The position numbers and the translations under genes were made by a program. Below, piece by piece: positions 1-8,500 of a stretch of 64,000 bases of DNA; position 1 is the stretch's first letter; every line of letters begins with the position of its first letter. The stretch covers positions 620,001-684,000 of the forward strand of contig NZ_CP077604.1 of the NCBI RefSeq assembly GCF_019048865.1, written 5' to 3'. The stretch comes from Aquihabitans sp. G128 (lineage in GTDB: Bacteria; Actinomycetota; Acidimicrobiia; Acidimicrobiales; Iamiaceae). Under the pieces are notes generated by a model, which worked only from the letters and a program-made list of their open reading frames with translations, was not told the DNA's origin and did not search any database.

Positions 1-1611
1 CGAGACCTGCTCCAGGCGGTGCGGCTCCGGCTCGATGCCGGGGGCGCCCTCGCGCCCGGCGAAGCACTCGTCGCCGCCCAGGAGGCGTGGCGCACCTTCG
101 ATGCCGCCCTGACCGAGCGCCTGGCACGGATCGCGGTGGCCGAGGGGGCCGGCATCGAGGCCGAGATCCTGGTGGCGCGAGGCGTGGCCCAGCAGGGCCG
201 GGCCGCCGAGGCCGATGCCGCGCTCGCGGCGCTGGTCGCGGGTGCTCGCGGCGATGCCGAGCGGGTGGCCGCCGTGGCGGCGCGTGCCGAGCTCCTCGTC
301 TTCTTCTCCGACGCAGCCCGGACGGCGATCGCCGCCATCGAGGCCGTCGAGGCCCAGGTGGCCGATCCCGCCCTCCTCGTGGACCTGGTGGCCAAGCGCG
401 GCCTCCTCCTGCACTCGCTCGGCGAGTCGGTCGCCGCGCTCAGCCTCCTCGAGCCGCTCCTGGACGACCTGCGCGACGACACGCTGCGCCTGGCCTGCTT
501 CGCCGTCGCCACCGGGGCGACCGCCACCGGCCAGGGTTCGGTGGCGCTGGCCGCCTGCGACCGGGCCGAGCGGGCCGGGCGGGCCACCGGCTCCGACCCC
601 ATGCTGGTGGAGCTGTCGCGCTGCGCGGCGCTGGGCATGCTCGGGCGGCTGGACGAGGCGATGGCCCTCACCCGCCGCCGCTACGACGAGGCGGTGGCCG
701 ACGGTGCCCGGCACCGCCAGGCCTGGTTCGCCTGGGCTCGAGGCGGCCTGCTGATCAGCAAGGGCCACGCCGGCGCCGCGGCCCGCTGGTGCACCGAGGC
801 CCGGGCCCTCCTGGCGGAGGTCGGCCACCGGCCCGCCGAGCGGCTGGCGGCCAACGACCTGGCCCGGGCCCTGGCCGTCGCCGGCCGCCCGGACGAAGCC
901 GAGGCCGTGCTGGCCTCGGTCGACGAGGTCGAGTCGTCCGGCGGGCTCTTCGGCGACGATGGCGTCCGGCTGGTGGCCCAGGGCTGGATCCGCGCCGCCC
1001 GTGGCGACCACGACGGGGCGAGAGCCCTGCTCCGGCGGGCGGCCGAGGTGCACGGCGCCGTCGGCCACCACTACCCGGCGCTGCACGCCCTGGCCGACGT
1101 CGCTCGCGTGGGCGGGGTCGTCGGGGTGCAGGACGAGGTGCGGCGCCTCGCGGCGCTGGTGGAGGGCGACCTCGCCCACGCCCAGGTGCTGCTGGTCGAC
1201 GCCCTGGCGGCCGAGGACCCCGGGGCGCTGCTCGTGGCGGCCGATGCGCTCGAGCGGGTGGGCTTCGACCTCGGTGCCGCCGAGGCCGCCATGGTCGCCG
1301 CCGACCACCTGGAGCACCGGGGCGACCGCCGGGCTGCGGCGGCTGCGGCTCACCGCGCCGCGGCGCTGCTGGGCCGCTGCGGCTCGCCGGCCACGCCGGC
1401 CACGCGGGTGCGCGACGAGCCGCCGGTGCTGTCGGGGCGCGAGCAGCAGGTGGCGGCGCTGGCCGGGGCGGGTCGCTCGAACCGGGACATCGCCGAGGAG
1501 CTCGTCCTGTCGGTGCGCACCGTCGAGACCCACCTCCAGCGGGCGTACCAGAAGCTGGGCATCACCAGCCGGGACCAGCTGGGCCCGGCGCTCGCCGGGG
1601 CCGGTCGCTAG
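1..1611 (+). CDS. LuxR-family transcriptional regulator, C-terminal part (left edge partial)
   Basis: The frame is open to the left edge, so the true start and probably an N-terminal ATPase or sensor domain lie outside the window. The visible 536 residues are an alanine- and leucine-rich helical array resembling TPR repeats, followed by a LuxR/FixJ helix-turn-helix in the last 60 residues ([18 protein letters not shown], then [20 protein letters not shown]). This layout matches the large LAL-type or TPR-containing LuxR regulators, which bind DNA through the C-terminal domain. A GTG at position 19 could serve as a start, but there is no reason to prefer it over a longer gene. The stop is followed by a strong inverted repeat and then a gene on the other strand. 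Its target genes cannot be told from the sequence. Confidence 0.85.
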   Translation, partial: RDLLQAVRLRLDAGGALAPGEALVAAQEAWRTFDAALTERLARIAVAEGAGIEAEILVARGVAQQGRAAEADAALAALVAGARGDAERVAAVAARAELLVFFSDAARTAIAAIEAVEAQVADPALLVDLVAKRGLLLHSLGESVAALSLLEPLLDDLRDDTLRLACFAVATGATATGQGSVALAACDRAERAGRATGSDPMLVELSRCAALGMLGRLDEAMALTRRRYDEAVADGARHRQAWFAWARGGLLISKGHAGAAARWCTEARALLAEVGHRPAERLAANDLARALAVAGRPDEAEAVLASVDEVESSGGLFGDDGVRLVAQGWIRAARGDHDGARALLRRAAEVHGAVGHHYPALHALADVARVGGVVGVQDEVRRLAALVEGDLAHAQVLLVDALAAEDPGALLVAADALERVGFDLGAAEAAMVAADHLEHRGDRRAAAAAAHRAAALLGRCGSPATPATRVRDEPPVLSGREQQVAALAGAGRSNRDIAEELVLSVRTVETHLQRAYQKLGITSRDQLGPALAGAGR

Positions 1612-1646
1612 CTCGGACCATCCCGAGCGCGGCGCTGGCGAGGGGG

Positions 1647-1696
1647 ACCCCGGCCCCGGGCTCCGTGATGGAGGTCCGGGGCACCGGGGCCGGGGT
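1647..1696. terminator. GC-rich inverted repeat after the LuxR gene
   Basis: An 11-bp perfect inverted repeat, ACCCCGGCCCC at 1647-1657 and its complement at 1686-1696, lies 36 bases past the LuxR stop codon in a convergent gap. There is no T-run, which is usual for terminators in high-GC actinobacteria. It could end transcription from both sides. The rest of the gap (1612-1875) shows nothing else recognisable. Confidence 0.5.
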
Positions 1697-1875
1697 GGAC
1701 CGGCGCGCAGGGTGGCGCCGGCAACCGAGCTCCCGAGCGGTCCCGCCGGGGACGCGGGTCCCCGAACCGCCCGGGTGCTCAGGCCGGGGGGAGAGCACCG
1801 ACACCTGACCACGGGAGGGCCGCTCGGCGCATCGTGGCGCGCTACGTCACCTGCGGGCCGGGACTACGTAGGGGC

Positions 1876-2431
1876 TCAGGAGGGGACCGGCGGGTAGCCG
1901 GCCAGGTGGTGCAGGACCGTCTCGTAGTGGGCGCCCACGTCGATCCGGGTGATGTCGTCCAACCGGATGCTCCGGGTGTCGTCGGCCCACTCGGCGGCGC
2001 TCGAGACGTCGAGGAAGGTGACGCTCTTGGCCCCGATCCGGACCGGCCGGCCGATGGCGCACACGGTGGGGTCGGCCGCCTCGGTGTACAGCGTGACCAG
2101 GGGGGAACTGCGTGGCGGCGCTGTGCAACAGGTCCTCGATCGAACCGGTGTCGAGGTCGACCGCCTCGGGCTCCTCCCCGGCCCAGCCGAGCGCCCGGGT
2201 GATGAACGCGTCGTCGCCCTGGGTCTCCACCTCGCGGACCGTGTCGAGGCGGATGGCCGACCAGCCGTTCAGCCCGACGTCGTAGACGAGGTGCAGCAGG
2301 GCCCACTGGCCGTCGACGCCGACCACGAAGCCCTCGAGGTGGTCGGCCTTCCAGAGGTTGCGCCGGGCCAGCACGGGGTGGCCGCTCTCGAGCGCCTCGC
2401 GGAGCGCACGTCGGTTGGCCTTGCGTCCCAT
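1876..2431 (-). CDS. conserved hypothetical protein, frame interrupted at a G-run
   Basis: I do not recognise the family. The first part (start at 2431) reads MGRKANRRALREALESGHPV and continues through residues such as WALLHLVYDVGLNGWSAIRL to about position 2105. The reading then has to change frame at a run of six G (2100-2105, C on the coding strand) to continue as LVTLYTEAADPTVCAIGRPV and end at 1876. With five C in the run the two halves join into one protein of about 184 residues. No signal peptide or membrane segment is visible, so it is probably a small cytoplasmic protein. It diverges from the acyl-CoA dehydrogenase gene across a 131-bp gap with a palindromic operator. The break looks like a base-calling error but could be a real frameshift. 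Confidence 0.6.
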
Positions 2432-2480
2432 CAGGACATCCTTGTCGGCGGGAACGGGCGCTGCTGGAGCGGGCTCCCGA

Positions 2481-2513
2481 ACTTGACCGAGCGGTCAAGT
2501 CGCCGGGTAGCGT
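2481..2513 (+). promoter_or_regulatory. palindromic operator overlapping a promoter of the acyl-CoA dehydrogenase gene
   Basis: ACTTGACC-GAGC-GGTCAAGT (2481-2500) is a perfect palindrome with 8-bp arms. Its left arm contains a -35-like TTGACC (2483-2488), and a -10-like TAGCGT follows at 2508-2513, 19 bases further on. A repressor dimer bound here would cover the -35. The spacing and symmetry resemble TetR-family operators found upstream of acyl-CoA dehydrogenase genes; which regulator binds is unknown, and no TetR gene lies in the window. The site could also act on the divergent gene. Confidence 0.55.
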
Positions 2514-2562
2514 GGCATCCACGTGCCGGCCAGGGGTTGGTCGGCCTACCGGAGGTGGCCCC

Positions 2563-3804
2563 GTGTACCAGTGGACCGACGAGCAGGAGATGGTGCGAGG
2601 CGCCGTCCGGCAGTTCATCGACAAGGAGATCCGGCCCCGCATCGAGGAGTTCGAGCACGGCGACACCCCGCCCTACGACGTGCTCCGCAAGATGTTCAAG
2701 GAGTTCGGCATGGACGCCGCGGCGCGCGAGCGCTTCGCCAAGCAGATCGCGTTCGAGACGCTGGTGTCCGAGGCCGCCGAGAAGGGCGAGGCCGCGCCGG
2801 AGAAGCCCAAGCGCGACGGCGACGGCGGCGCGTCGTCGCTGACCCTCATCCCGATCATCGAGCTGTGCAAGGTGTGCCCGGGCATGGTCACCGCCATGGG
2901 CGTGAGCATGGGCCTCACCTCGGCCGCCATCAGCTCGAAGGGCACCATCCGCCAGAAGGAGCGCTGGGTCCCGGACCTGCTCACCATGGACAAGGTGGGC
3001 GCCTGGGCCATCACCGAGCCCGGCTCCGGCTCCGGCGCGTTCGGCTCCATGAAGGCCACGGCCCGCAAGGACGGCGACGAGTACGTCCTCAGCGGCTCGA
3101 AGACCTTCATCACCAACGGCCCCTACGCCGACACCATCGTCTACATCTGCAAGCTCGACGAGGGGAACGACCCCAAGGACCGCAAGATCCTATCGTTCGT
3201 GCTCGACAAGGGCACCCCCGGCCTGGAGCAGTCCAAGCCGCTGCGCAAGATGGGCATGCACTCCTCGCCCACCGGCGAGCTGTTCCTCGACGACGTGCGC
3301 GTGGGCATCGACCGCCTCGTCGGCGAGAGCGAGGACGTCGCCAAGGGCGGCCGCGAGGGCGCCAAGGCCACCTTCATGCAGGAGCGCTCCGGCGTGGCCG
3401 CCATGAGCCTCGGCATCATCGAGGAGTGCCTGAGCCTCTCGGTCCAGTACGCCAAGGACCGGGTGCAGTTCGGCGAGCCCATCGGCAACTTCCAGCTCAT
3501 CCAGGACAAGCTGGCCCGCATGGAGGTGGCCCGCCTCAACGTCGAGAACCTGGTGTTCCGCACCATCGAGATGTCGGCCGCCGGCCACTCCATGACCCTC
3601 GCCGAGGCGTCGGCCATGAAGCTCTACTCCGCCCGTGCCGCCACCGAGGTCGCCCTCGAAGCGGTCCAGGTCTTCGGCGGCAACGGCTACATGAGCGAGT
3701 TCCGCGTCGAGCAGCTCGCCCGCGACGCCAAGGTCCTCCAGATCTACGCCGGCACCGACGAGATCCAGATCACCCACATCGCTCGGGACCTCCTCAGGCG
3801 GTAG
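2563..3804 (+). CDS. acyl-CoA dehydrogenase family protein
   Basis: A 413-residue flavoprotein of the acyl-CoA dehydrogenase superfamily, expected to oxidise an acyl-CoA thioester to the enoyl-CoA with FAD and pass electrons to electron-transfer flavoprotein. Visible hallmarks are the N-terminal helical segment (QWTDEQEMVRGAVRQFIDKE), the flavin-binding strand (WAITEPGSGSGAFGSMKATA, then GSKTFITNG) and the C-terminal helix ending GTDEIQITHIARDLLRR. An unusual charged stretch rich in K, E and P sits near residue 75 (EKGEAAPEKPKRDGDGG). I chose the GTG at 2563 because GGAGG at 2551-2555 precedes it with a good spacing; a GTG or ATG further upstream is less likely. The 3' end, encoding the last 19 residues, is copied in the tandem repeat downstream. 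Substrate chain length cannot be told. Confidence 0.9.
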   Translation: MYQWTDEQEMVRGAVRQFIDKEIRPRIEEFEHGDTPPYDVLRKMFKEFGMDAAARERFAKQIAFETLVSEAAEKGEAAPEKPKRDGDGGASSLTLIPIIELCKVCPGMVTAMGVSMGLTSAAISSKGTIRQKERWVPDLLTMDKVGAWAITEPGSGSGAFGSMKATARKDGDEYVLSGSKTFITNGPYADTIVYICKLDEGNDPKDRKILSFVLDKGTPGLEQSKPLRKMGMHSSPTGELFLDDVRVGIDRLVGESEDVAKGGREGAKATFMQERSGVAAMSLGIIEECLSLSVQYAKDRVQFGEPIGNFQLIQDKLARMEVARLNVENLVFRTIEMSAAGHSMTLAEASAMKLYSARAATEVALEAVQVFGGNGYMSEFRVEQLARDAKVLQIYAGTDEIQITHIARDLLRR

Positions 3805-3845
3805 TCGCCTGGCGGCTCCTGCCGCCTTCGCAGGTCCCGAGCGAT
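3778..3845 (+). terminator. long nested hairpin at the acyl-CoA dehydrogenase stop codon (copy 1)
   Basis: ATCGCTCGGGACCT (3778-3791) is perfectly complementary to AGGTCCCGAGCGAT (3832-3845). The 40-base interior has smaller hairpins (AGGCG...CGCCT and GGCGG...CCGCC). The outer left arm lies inside the coding sequence, so the structure straddles the stop codon. It probably terminates transcription or protects the 3' end. Confidence 0.55.
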
Positions 3846-4079
3846 CTCTGTGCCACCCGGGTCGTCGCGCCTGGCGGGATCGCCGCGCACCGTTGGCCCT
3901 CGCCTGGCGGCTCGGGGAGCTGTCCTTCCCGCTCTCGGGCTTGCTTCGCGGCGCCCGGGCCCGCTCGGGGCCCGCTCGCCTTCGGCGAAGGGGTTGTGCC
4001 CGGGCCTCCTCCGTCGGCTCCAGACGTCTCGTTGCCGCCTTCGGCGGTCGCCGGCACCGACGAGATCCAGATCACCCAC

Positions 4080-4147
4080 ATCGCTCGGGACCTCCTCAGG
4101 CGGTAGTCGCCTGGCGGCTCCTGCCGCCTTCGCAGGTCCCGAGCGAT
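4080..4147 (+). terminator. long nested hairpin, second copy in the tandem repeat
   Basis: This is the same 14-bp stem and nested interior as the hairpin 302 bases upstream, carried by the duplicated unit. It lies between the acyl-CoA dehydrogenase and the convergent response regulator gene, so a doubled terminator is one possible consequence. Confidence 0.5.
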
Positions 4148-4372
4148 CTCTGTGCCACCCGGGTCGTCGCGCCTGGCGGGATCGCCGCGCACCGTTGGCC
4201 CTCGCCTGGCGGCTCGGGGAGCTGTCCTTCCCGCTCTCGGGCTTGCTTCGCGGCGCCCGGGCCCGCTCGGGGCCCGCTCGCCTTCGGCGAAGGGGTTGTG
4301 CCCGGGCCTCCTCCGTCGGCTCCAGACGTCTCGTTGCCGCCTTCGGCGAAGGGGCTGTCGGTGGCGGTCCGG

Positions 4373-5030
4373 CTAGGGGAGGAGGCGGTAGCCGACGCGC
4401 CAGACGGTCTCGATCTTGTCCTTGCCGATCTTGCTCCGCAGCGACTTCACGTGGGAGTCGACGACGTTCGACATGCCGTCGAAGTGGAGGTCCCAGACCT
4501 TGTCGAGGATCTCGGCGCGCTCGAGCACCTCGCCGGGGCGGCGCATGAACAGCTCGAGGAGGGCGTGCTCCTTCGGCCGCAGCGCGATCGGTTCGCCACC
4601 GCGCGCCACGGCCCTGGTGGCGGGGTCGAGGGTCAGGTCGCCGACGGTGAGCACCGTCGGGCGCTCCTGGGGGGGCTCGTCGGGTGAGGGCCTCGATCCG
4701 GGCCGACAGCTCGGCGGCGGCGAACGGCTTCGTGAGGTAGTCGTCGGCGCCGGCTCGCAGGCCGGTCACGCGCTGGTCGACCGCGCTGTTGCCGGTGAGC
4801 ATCAGTATCGGCGCCCAGCGGCCGCGGGTGCGGAGCTCCTGGCAGACCGAGATGCCGTCGCGGGTGGGCAGGCCCCAGTCGAGGACGATGACGTCGAAGT
4901 CGAACTCGGTGGCCATCCACAGGCCCTCGTCGCCGGAGCCGGCGACCTCCACCACGTGGCCCTCGCGGCCCAGGAGCGTGCGCACCATGGAGGCGATGTC
5001 CGGATCGTCCTCGACGAGCAGCGCCCTCAC
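4373..5030 (-). CDS. OmpR/PhoB-type response regulator, frame interrupted at a G-run
   Basis: A two-domain response regulator. The receiver domain starts at the GTG at 5030 (VRALLVEDDPDIASMVRTLL) and shows the acidic pocket (EDD), the phospho-acceptor aspartate in VIVLDWGLPTRDG and the KPF lysine. The winged-helix DNA-binding domain (LTVGDLTLDPATRAVARGGE, HALLELFMRRPGEVLERAEI, VWRVGYRLLP) is in a different frame, and the two join if the run of seven G at 4669-4675 is read as six. About 218 residues in total, normal for the family. It overlaps the upstream receiver gene by 4 bases (GTGA), so the two are co-transcribed. Both diverge from the giant hybrid kinase gene, the obvious candidate phosphodonor. 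Confidence 0.8.
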
Positions 5031-5449
5031 GTGGCCGGCCCGTCGACGTCCGGCGTGGACATCGCCACCAGGGCGGCGTCGCAGAGGTCCTGGGCGGTGT
5101 ACGGCTTGCGGAGCACGTGGTGGCCGGAGCGTTCCACGGATCGACGGACCTCGGCGTCGAACTGGCCGGTGGTGAGGAGGATCCCGAGCGTCGGGTGGTT
5201 GGCGCGCAGGAGCGACGCGAGCTCGAGGCCGGTGCGGCCCGGCATCACGACGTCGGTGAACAAGAGGTGGAAGCGGGCGGGCGGCCGGACCGCGAGCAGG
5301 GCCTCCTCGGCGGTGCGGGCCTGGGTCACCCGGTAGCCGGCCCGTTCGAGGATCTTCGACGCCATGTGCAGCAACGGCACGTCGTCCTCCACCACGAGGA
5401 CGTGGCGGGGCTCGTTGCTCGAGTTCGAGGTCGTCGGGTCGTTCGTCAT
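5027..5449 (-). CDS. single-domain response regulator (receiver only)
   Basis: A 140-residue protein consisting of a short polar N-terminus (MTNDPTTSNSSNEP) and one receiver domain: VLVVEDDVPLLHMASKIL with the acidic pair, phospho-acceptor D in LLFTDVVMPGRTG, the conserved T/S strand (LLTTGQ) and K in LRKPYTAQDL. No output domain follows, so it likely acts as a phosphate shuttle or by protein contact. The ATG at 5449 starts the domain neatly. It overlaps the OmpR-type regulator gene (GTGA) and is divergent from the hybrid kinase, so the three probably form one signalling unit. Confidence 0.85.
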   Translation of the reverse strand: MTNDPTTSNSSNEPRHVLVVEDDVPLLHMASKILERAGYRVTQARTAEEALLAVRPPARFHLLFTDVVMPGRTGLELASLLRANHPTLGILLTTGQFDAEVRRSVERSGHHVLRKPYTAQDLCDAALVAMSTPDVDGPAT

Positions 5450-5567
5450 GGTGCGGCGGCCGGAAGGCCCCGATCCATCGGCCTCGCAGCGCCAGACCTG
5501 AGGACCTGCCGCCGGGCGGGACCGGACGGAGGCGGTCCCGGGTCGGGCGCGGACCCCGTCCGGGGGG

Positions 5568-8500
5568 TTGTGGCGGATCGCACGACCATCGGGGTGGGTG
5601 TTCGCGGCCCGGACGTCGAAGATGGGGAGGTGCCCCCCCGCTCCCTGGAGCTCGCTCCACCGTCGTTCGCGCGCCTTCGATGCAGTCGCCGCCCCGGCGG
5701 CCATCGTCGACCCGTCGGGCGAGGTGCTCGCCGTGAACGACGCCTGGCAGCTCGTGGTGGACCTGATGGCCGGTGCGCCCCCGCCGGCCGACGGGGCCAC
5801 CGTGGTCGGCGTCGGCGAGGACCTCGTGGGCGCCCTCTCCGGCGGCGGGGCGGCGATCGCTCCCCAGTTGCGACGGGTGCTGGCCGGCGATCGCGCCCTG
5901 TTCGAGGCCGACTGCTGCCTCGTCGGGCCGTTGGCCGACCAGTGGGTGCAGGTGCGGGCCTCGGCGGCGCCATCGGAGTCGGGTGGCGGGGCCGTCGTGA
6001 TCCTGGCCGACATCCACGCGCGCAAGCAGCTGGAAGCGCAGCTCGCCGACATGGCGGGGATCGACCGGCGGACGGGGCTGCCGGATCGGGGATCAGCGAT
6101 CGCCCTGCTCGCCCGCCAGTCCAGCGTCGGCCTCGCCACGCTGGTCGTCGTCGACCTCGCGGCGATCCCTGGGGCGGTGGCCGGCATCGGCGCGCCGGCG
6201 GTCGACCAGCTCGTCGCCCAGGTGGTGGCTCGGCTCCACCGCACGGTGCGGACCTCCGACGTGGTCTGCCGGCTCAGCGCCGAGCAGCTCGTGGTGGTGG
6301 CGCCCTCGCTCGATCCCCACGAGGTCGCCGGCCTGTGCGAGCGGCTCCGGCGGCGATGCTCGGCGCCGTACCAGGTGGGCGCCCAGCAGGTGACGCTGGT
6401 CGTCGGGGTGGCGTGGCGCACCGTCACGGCTCCCGACGACGTGCGGGTGGCGCTGGAGGAGGCCCAGGCCGAGGCGCGGCCCGCCGGTGCGCCGGCCGAG
6501 CTCTCGATGGTCGGGCCGTCCGGGTGGAGCAGGGCCCGCTCGATGGTCGACGAGGCCGCGGCCCTCACCGTCGACGAGGTCGTGCGGGCGCGCACCGCGA
6601 TGCTCGATGCGGTCGGCGAGGCCGTGCTCGCGCTCGACCCGCACGGCTTCGTGACCCACCTCAACGGGGCGGCGGAGCGCCTCTACGGCTGGACGAACGC
6701 CGAGGCGCAGGGCCACCACATCACCGAGGTCGGACCGGCCGACCTGACGGCGGCACAGGTCGCGGACATCGTCGAAGCCGTCGTCGCCGGCGGGTCGTGG
6801 GCCGGTGACCTCACGATCACCACCCGCACGGGCGGACCGTTCGCCGCCCAGGTCACCGCGGCGCCGCTGTACGTCGGCGGTGAGGTGGCGGCGGTGATCA
6901 CGTCCACCGTCGACGTCTCGGCCCGGCTGCGATCCCAGCCGCCTGGCCCGGCGGACGACGATGCGTGGGTGGACCCCGTCACCGGGCTGGCGTCGAACCG
7001 TGCCTTCAGCGCGACCTTGGCGTCGGACCTCGCCGAGGTGGCGGACCGGGAGGGCGGCGGGACCCTGACCCTCGTCCTCCTCGAGGTCGACGACCTGCCT
7101 CGGATCCAGCGGGCCGGCGGCGGGCTCGTGGTGGAGCAGCTGGTCCGGGCGGCCGCGCGGTCCCTCCGCGGCGCGGTGCACGACGGCGACCGCGTCGGAC
7201 GGCTGTCGGCCGGCGGCCTGGCGGTGACCTGCTCGCACCTGCGCGGCACCGGCAGCGGCCTGCGGTTCGCCGACGACCTCCGTGCCGCCATCCGCGGCCC
7301 CTTCGAGGCCGATGGGGGCGAGTGGGTGCTGCGCTCGTCGGCCGGCATCTCGCTCGGCGGCCACCCGAGCCCCGGGCCGGAGGAGGTCCTGCGCCGCGCC
7401 GACACCGCGCTCCAGCACGCCAAGCGCCAGCAGGGGACGTCTCGCGCCTACGACCAGGCGATGGATGTCGACCAGCGGCGCCGGGACGACCTCGACCACC
7501 TCGTCCGTCGAGCCGTCGCCGGCGGGCCCATCCCGCTCGCGTACCAGGCGATCACCCGGCTCGACGACGGCACCGTGGTCGGTGCCGAGGCGTTGCTGCG
7601 GCTCACCGATGCGAACGGGGTGCCGGTGGCTCCGCTGGAGGCCTTCGACGCCGCGGAGCGCTGTGGCCTCGCCCCCGAGCTGGGCCGCCAGGTGCTCGCC
7701 GTCGCGTGCGACGAGGCGGCTCGCTGGCAGCGCTTCCTGCCCGAGCGCACGCTCTCGATCGCCGTGAACCTCTCCGCCGAGCAGTTCCGTGACCGCAACA
7801 CCGCGTACCTGGTCGCCCAGGCCCTGGCCGCCGCCGACCTGGCGCCGTCGCGACTCACGCTCGAGATCGCCGAGTCGGTCCTGGTGGAGGATCCGGCCTG
7901 GTCGGCGCGCCAGCTGGCGGTGCTGAAGATGCAGGGGGTGCAGCTCGCCGCGGACGACTACGGCACCGGCCACACGTCGCTCCTCCACCTGAAGCGCTTC
8001 CCGTTGGACCTGATCAAGGTCGACCTGTCGCTGGTTGCCGGGCTCCCGGACAGCCCGGAGGACTCGGCGATCGTGTTCGCCACGATCCGCGTGGCCGAAG
8101 CCCTGGACCTCCAGGTGGTGGCCGAGGGCGTCGAGAACGAGCGCCAGCGCGAGGAGCTGCACCGCCTGGGGTGCGAGTTCGGCCAGGGCTACCTGTGGAG
8201 CACCGCCGTGGCCGGCGACGAGTTCCTCAAGCTCGTGCTGCGTCCCCGGACGGTGTTCGGCCGTGGGGCGGTGGAGGCCGCGCGCCAGCTCGACGAGGCG
8301 TCCCCCGGTCGCCGACCGGCATCGACGGGCGAGGTCGAGGAGCTCGATGCCGTGCTCCGCTCGCTGGCCCACGAGATCCGCACCCCGCTCACCGTGGCCA
8401 TGGGCTACGCGTCCCTGCTCGAAGCGGGCGACGACGAGGAGCAGGCGATGATCGCCACCAGCATCCGCAAGGCGACGGAGCGCATCAACCACCTCCTCGG

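Larger units (their letters stand above)
3747..4348. repeat. 302-bp perfect tandem duplication of the acyl-CoA dehydrogenase 3' end and its downstream region
   Basis: Positions 3747-4046 and 4049-4348 look identical over 300 bases, a direct repeat of period 302. The unit starts inside the acyl-CoA dehydrogenase gene and carries its last 19 codons, stop, a long hairpin and a GC-rich tail with a CGCCTTCGGCGAAGG palindrome. The second copy therefore contains an orphan gene tail (4049-4106) without a start. This explains the 568-bp gap between 3804 and 4373; no other gene is visible there. Identity between copies implies a very recent duplication, gene conversion or an assembly artefact. Confidence 0.9.

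Noticed and set aside
1612-1875. A promoter or small gene in the gap after the LuxR gene
   Set aside because: Only the inverted repeat at 1647-1696 stands out; no start signal or conserved frame is visible.
3744-6017. A 757-residue minus-strand protein covering the repeats and the response regulator
   Set aside because: Only the receiver part is real; the rest is shadow of the tandem repeats and a frame reached through the seven-G run.
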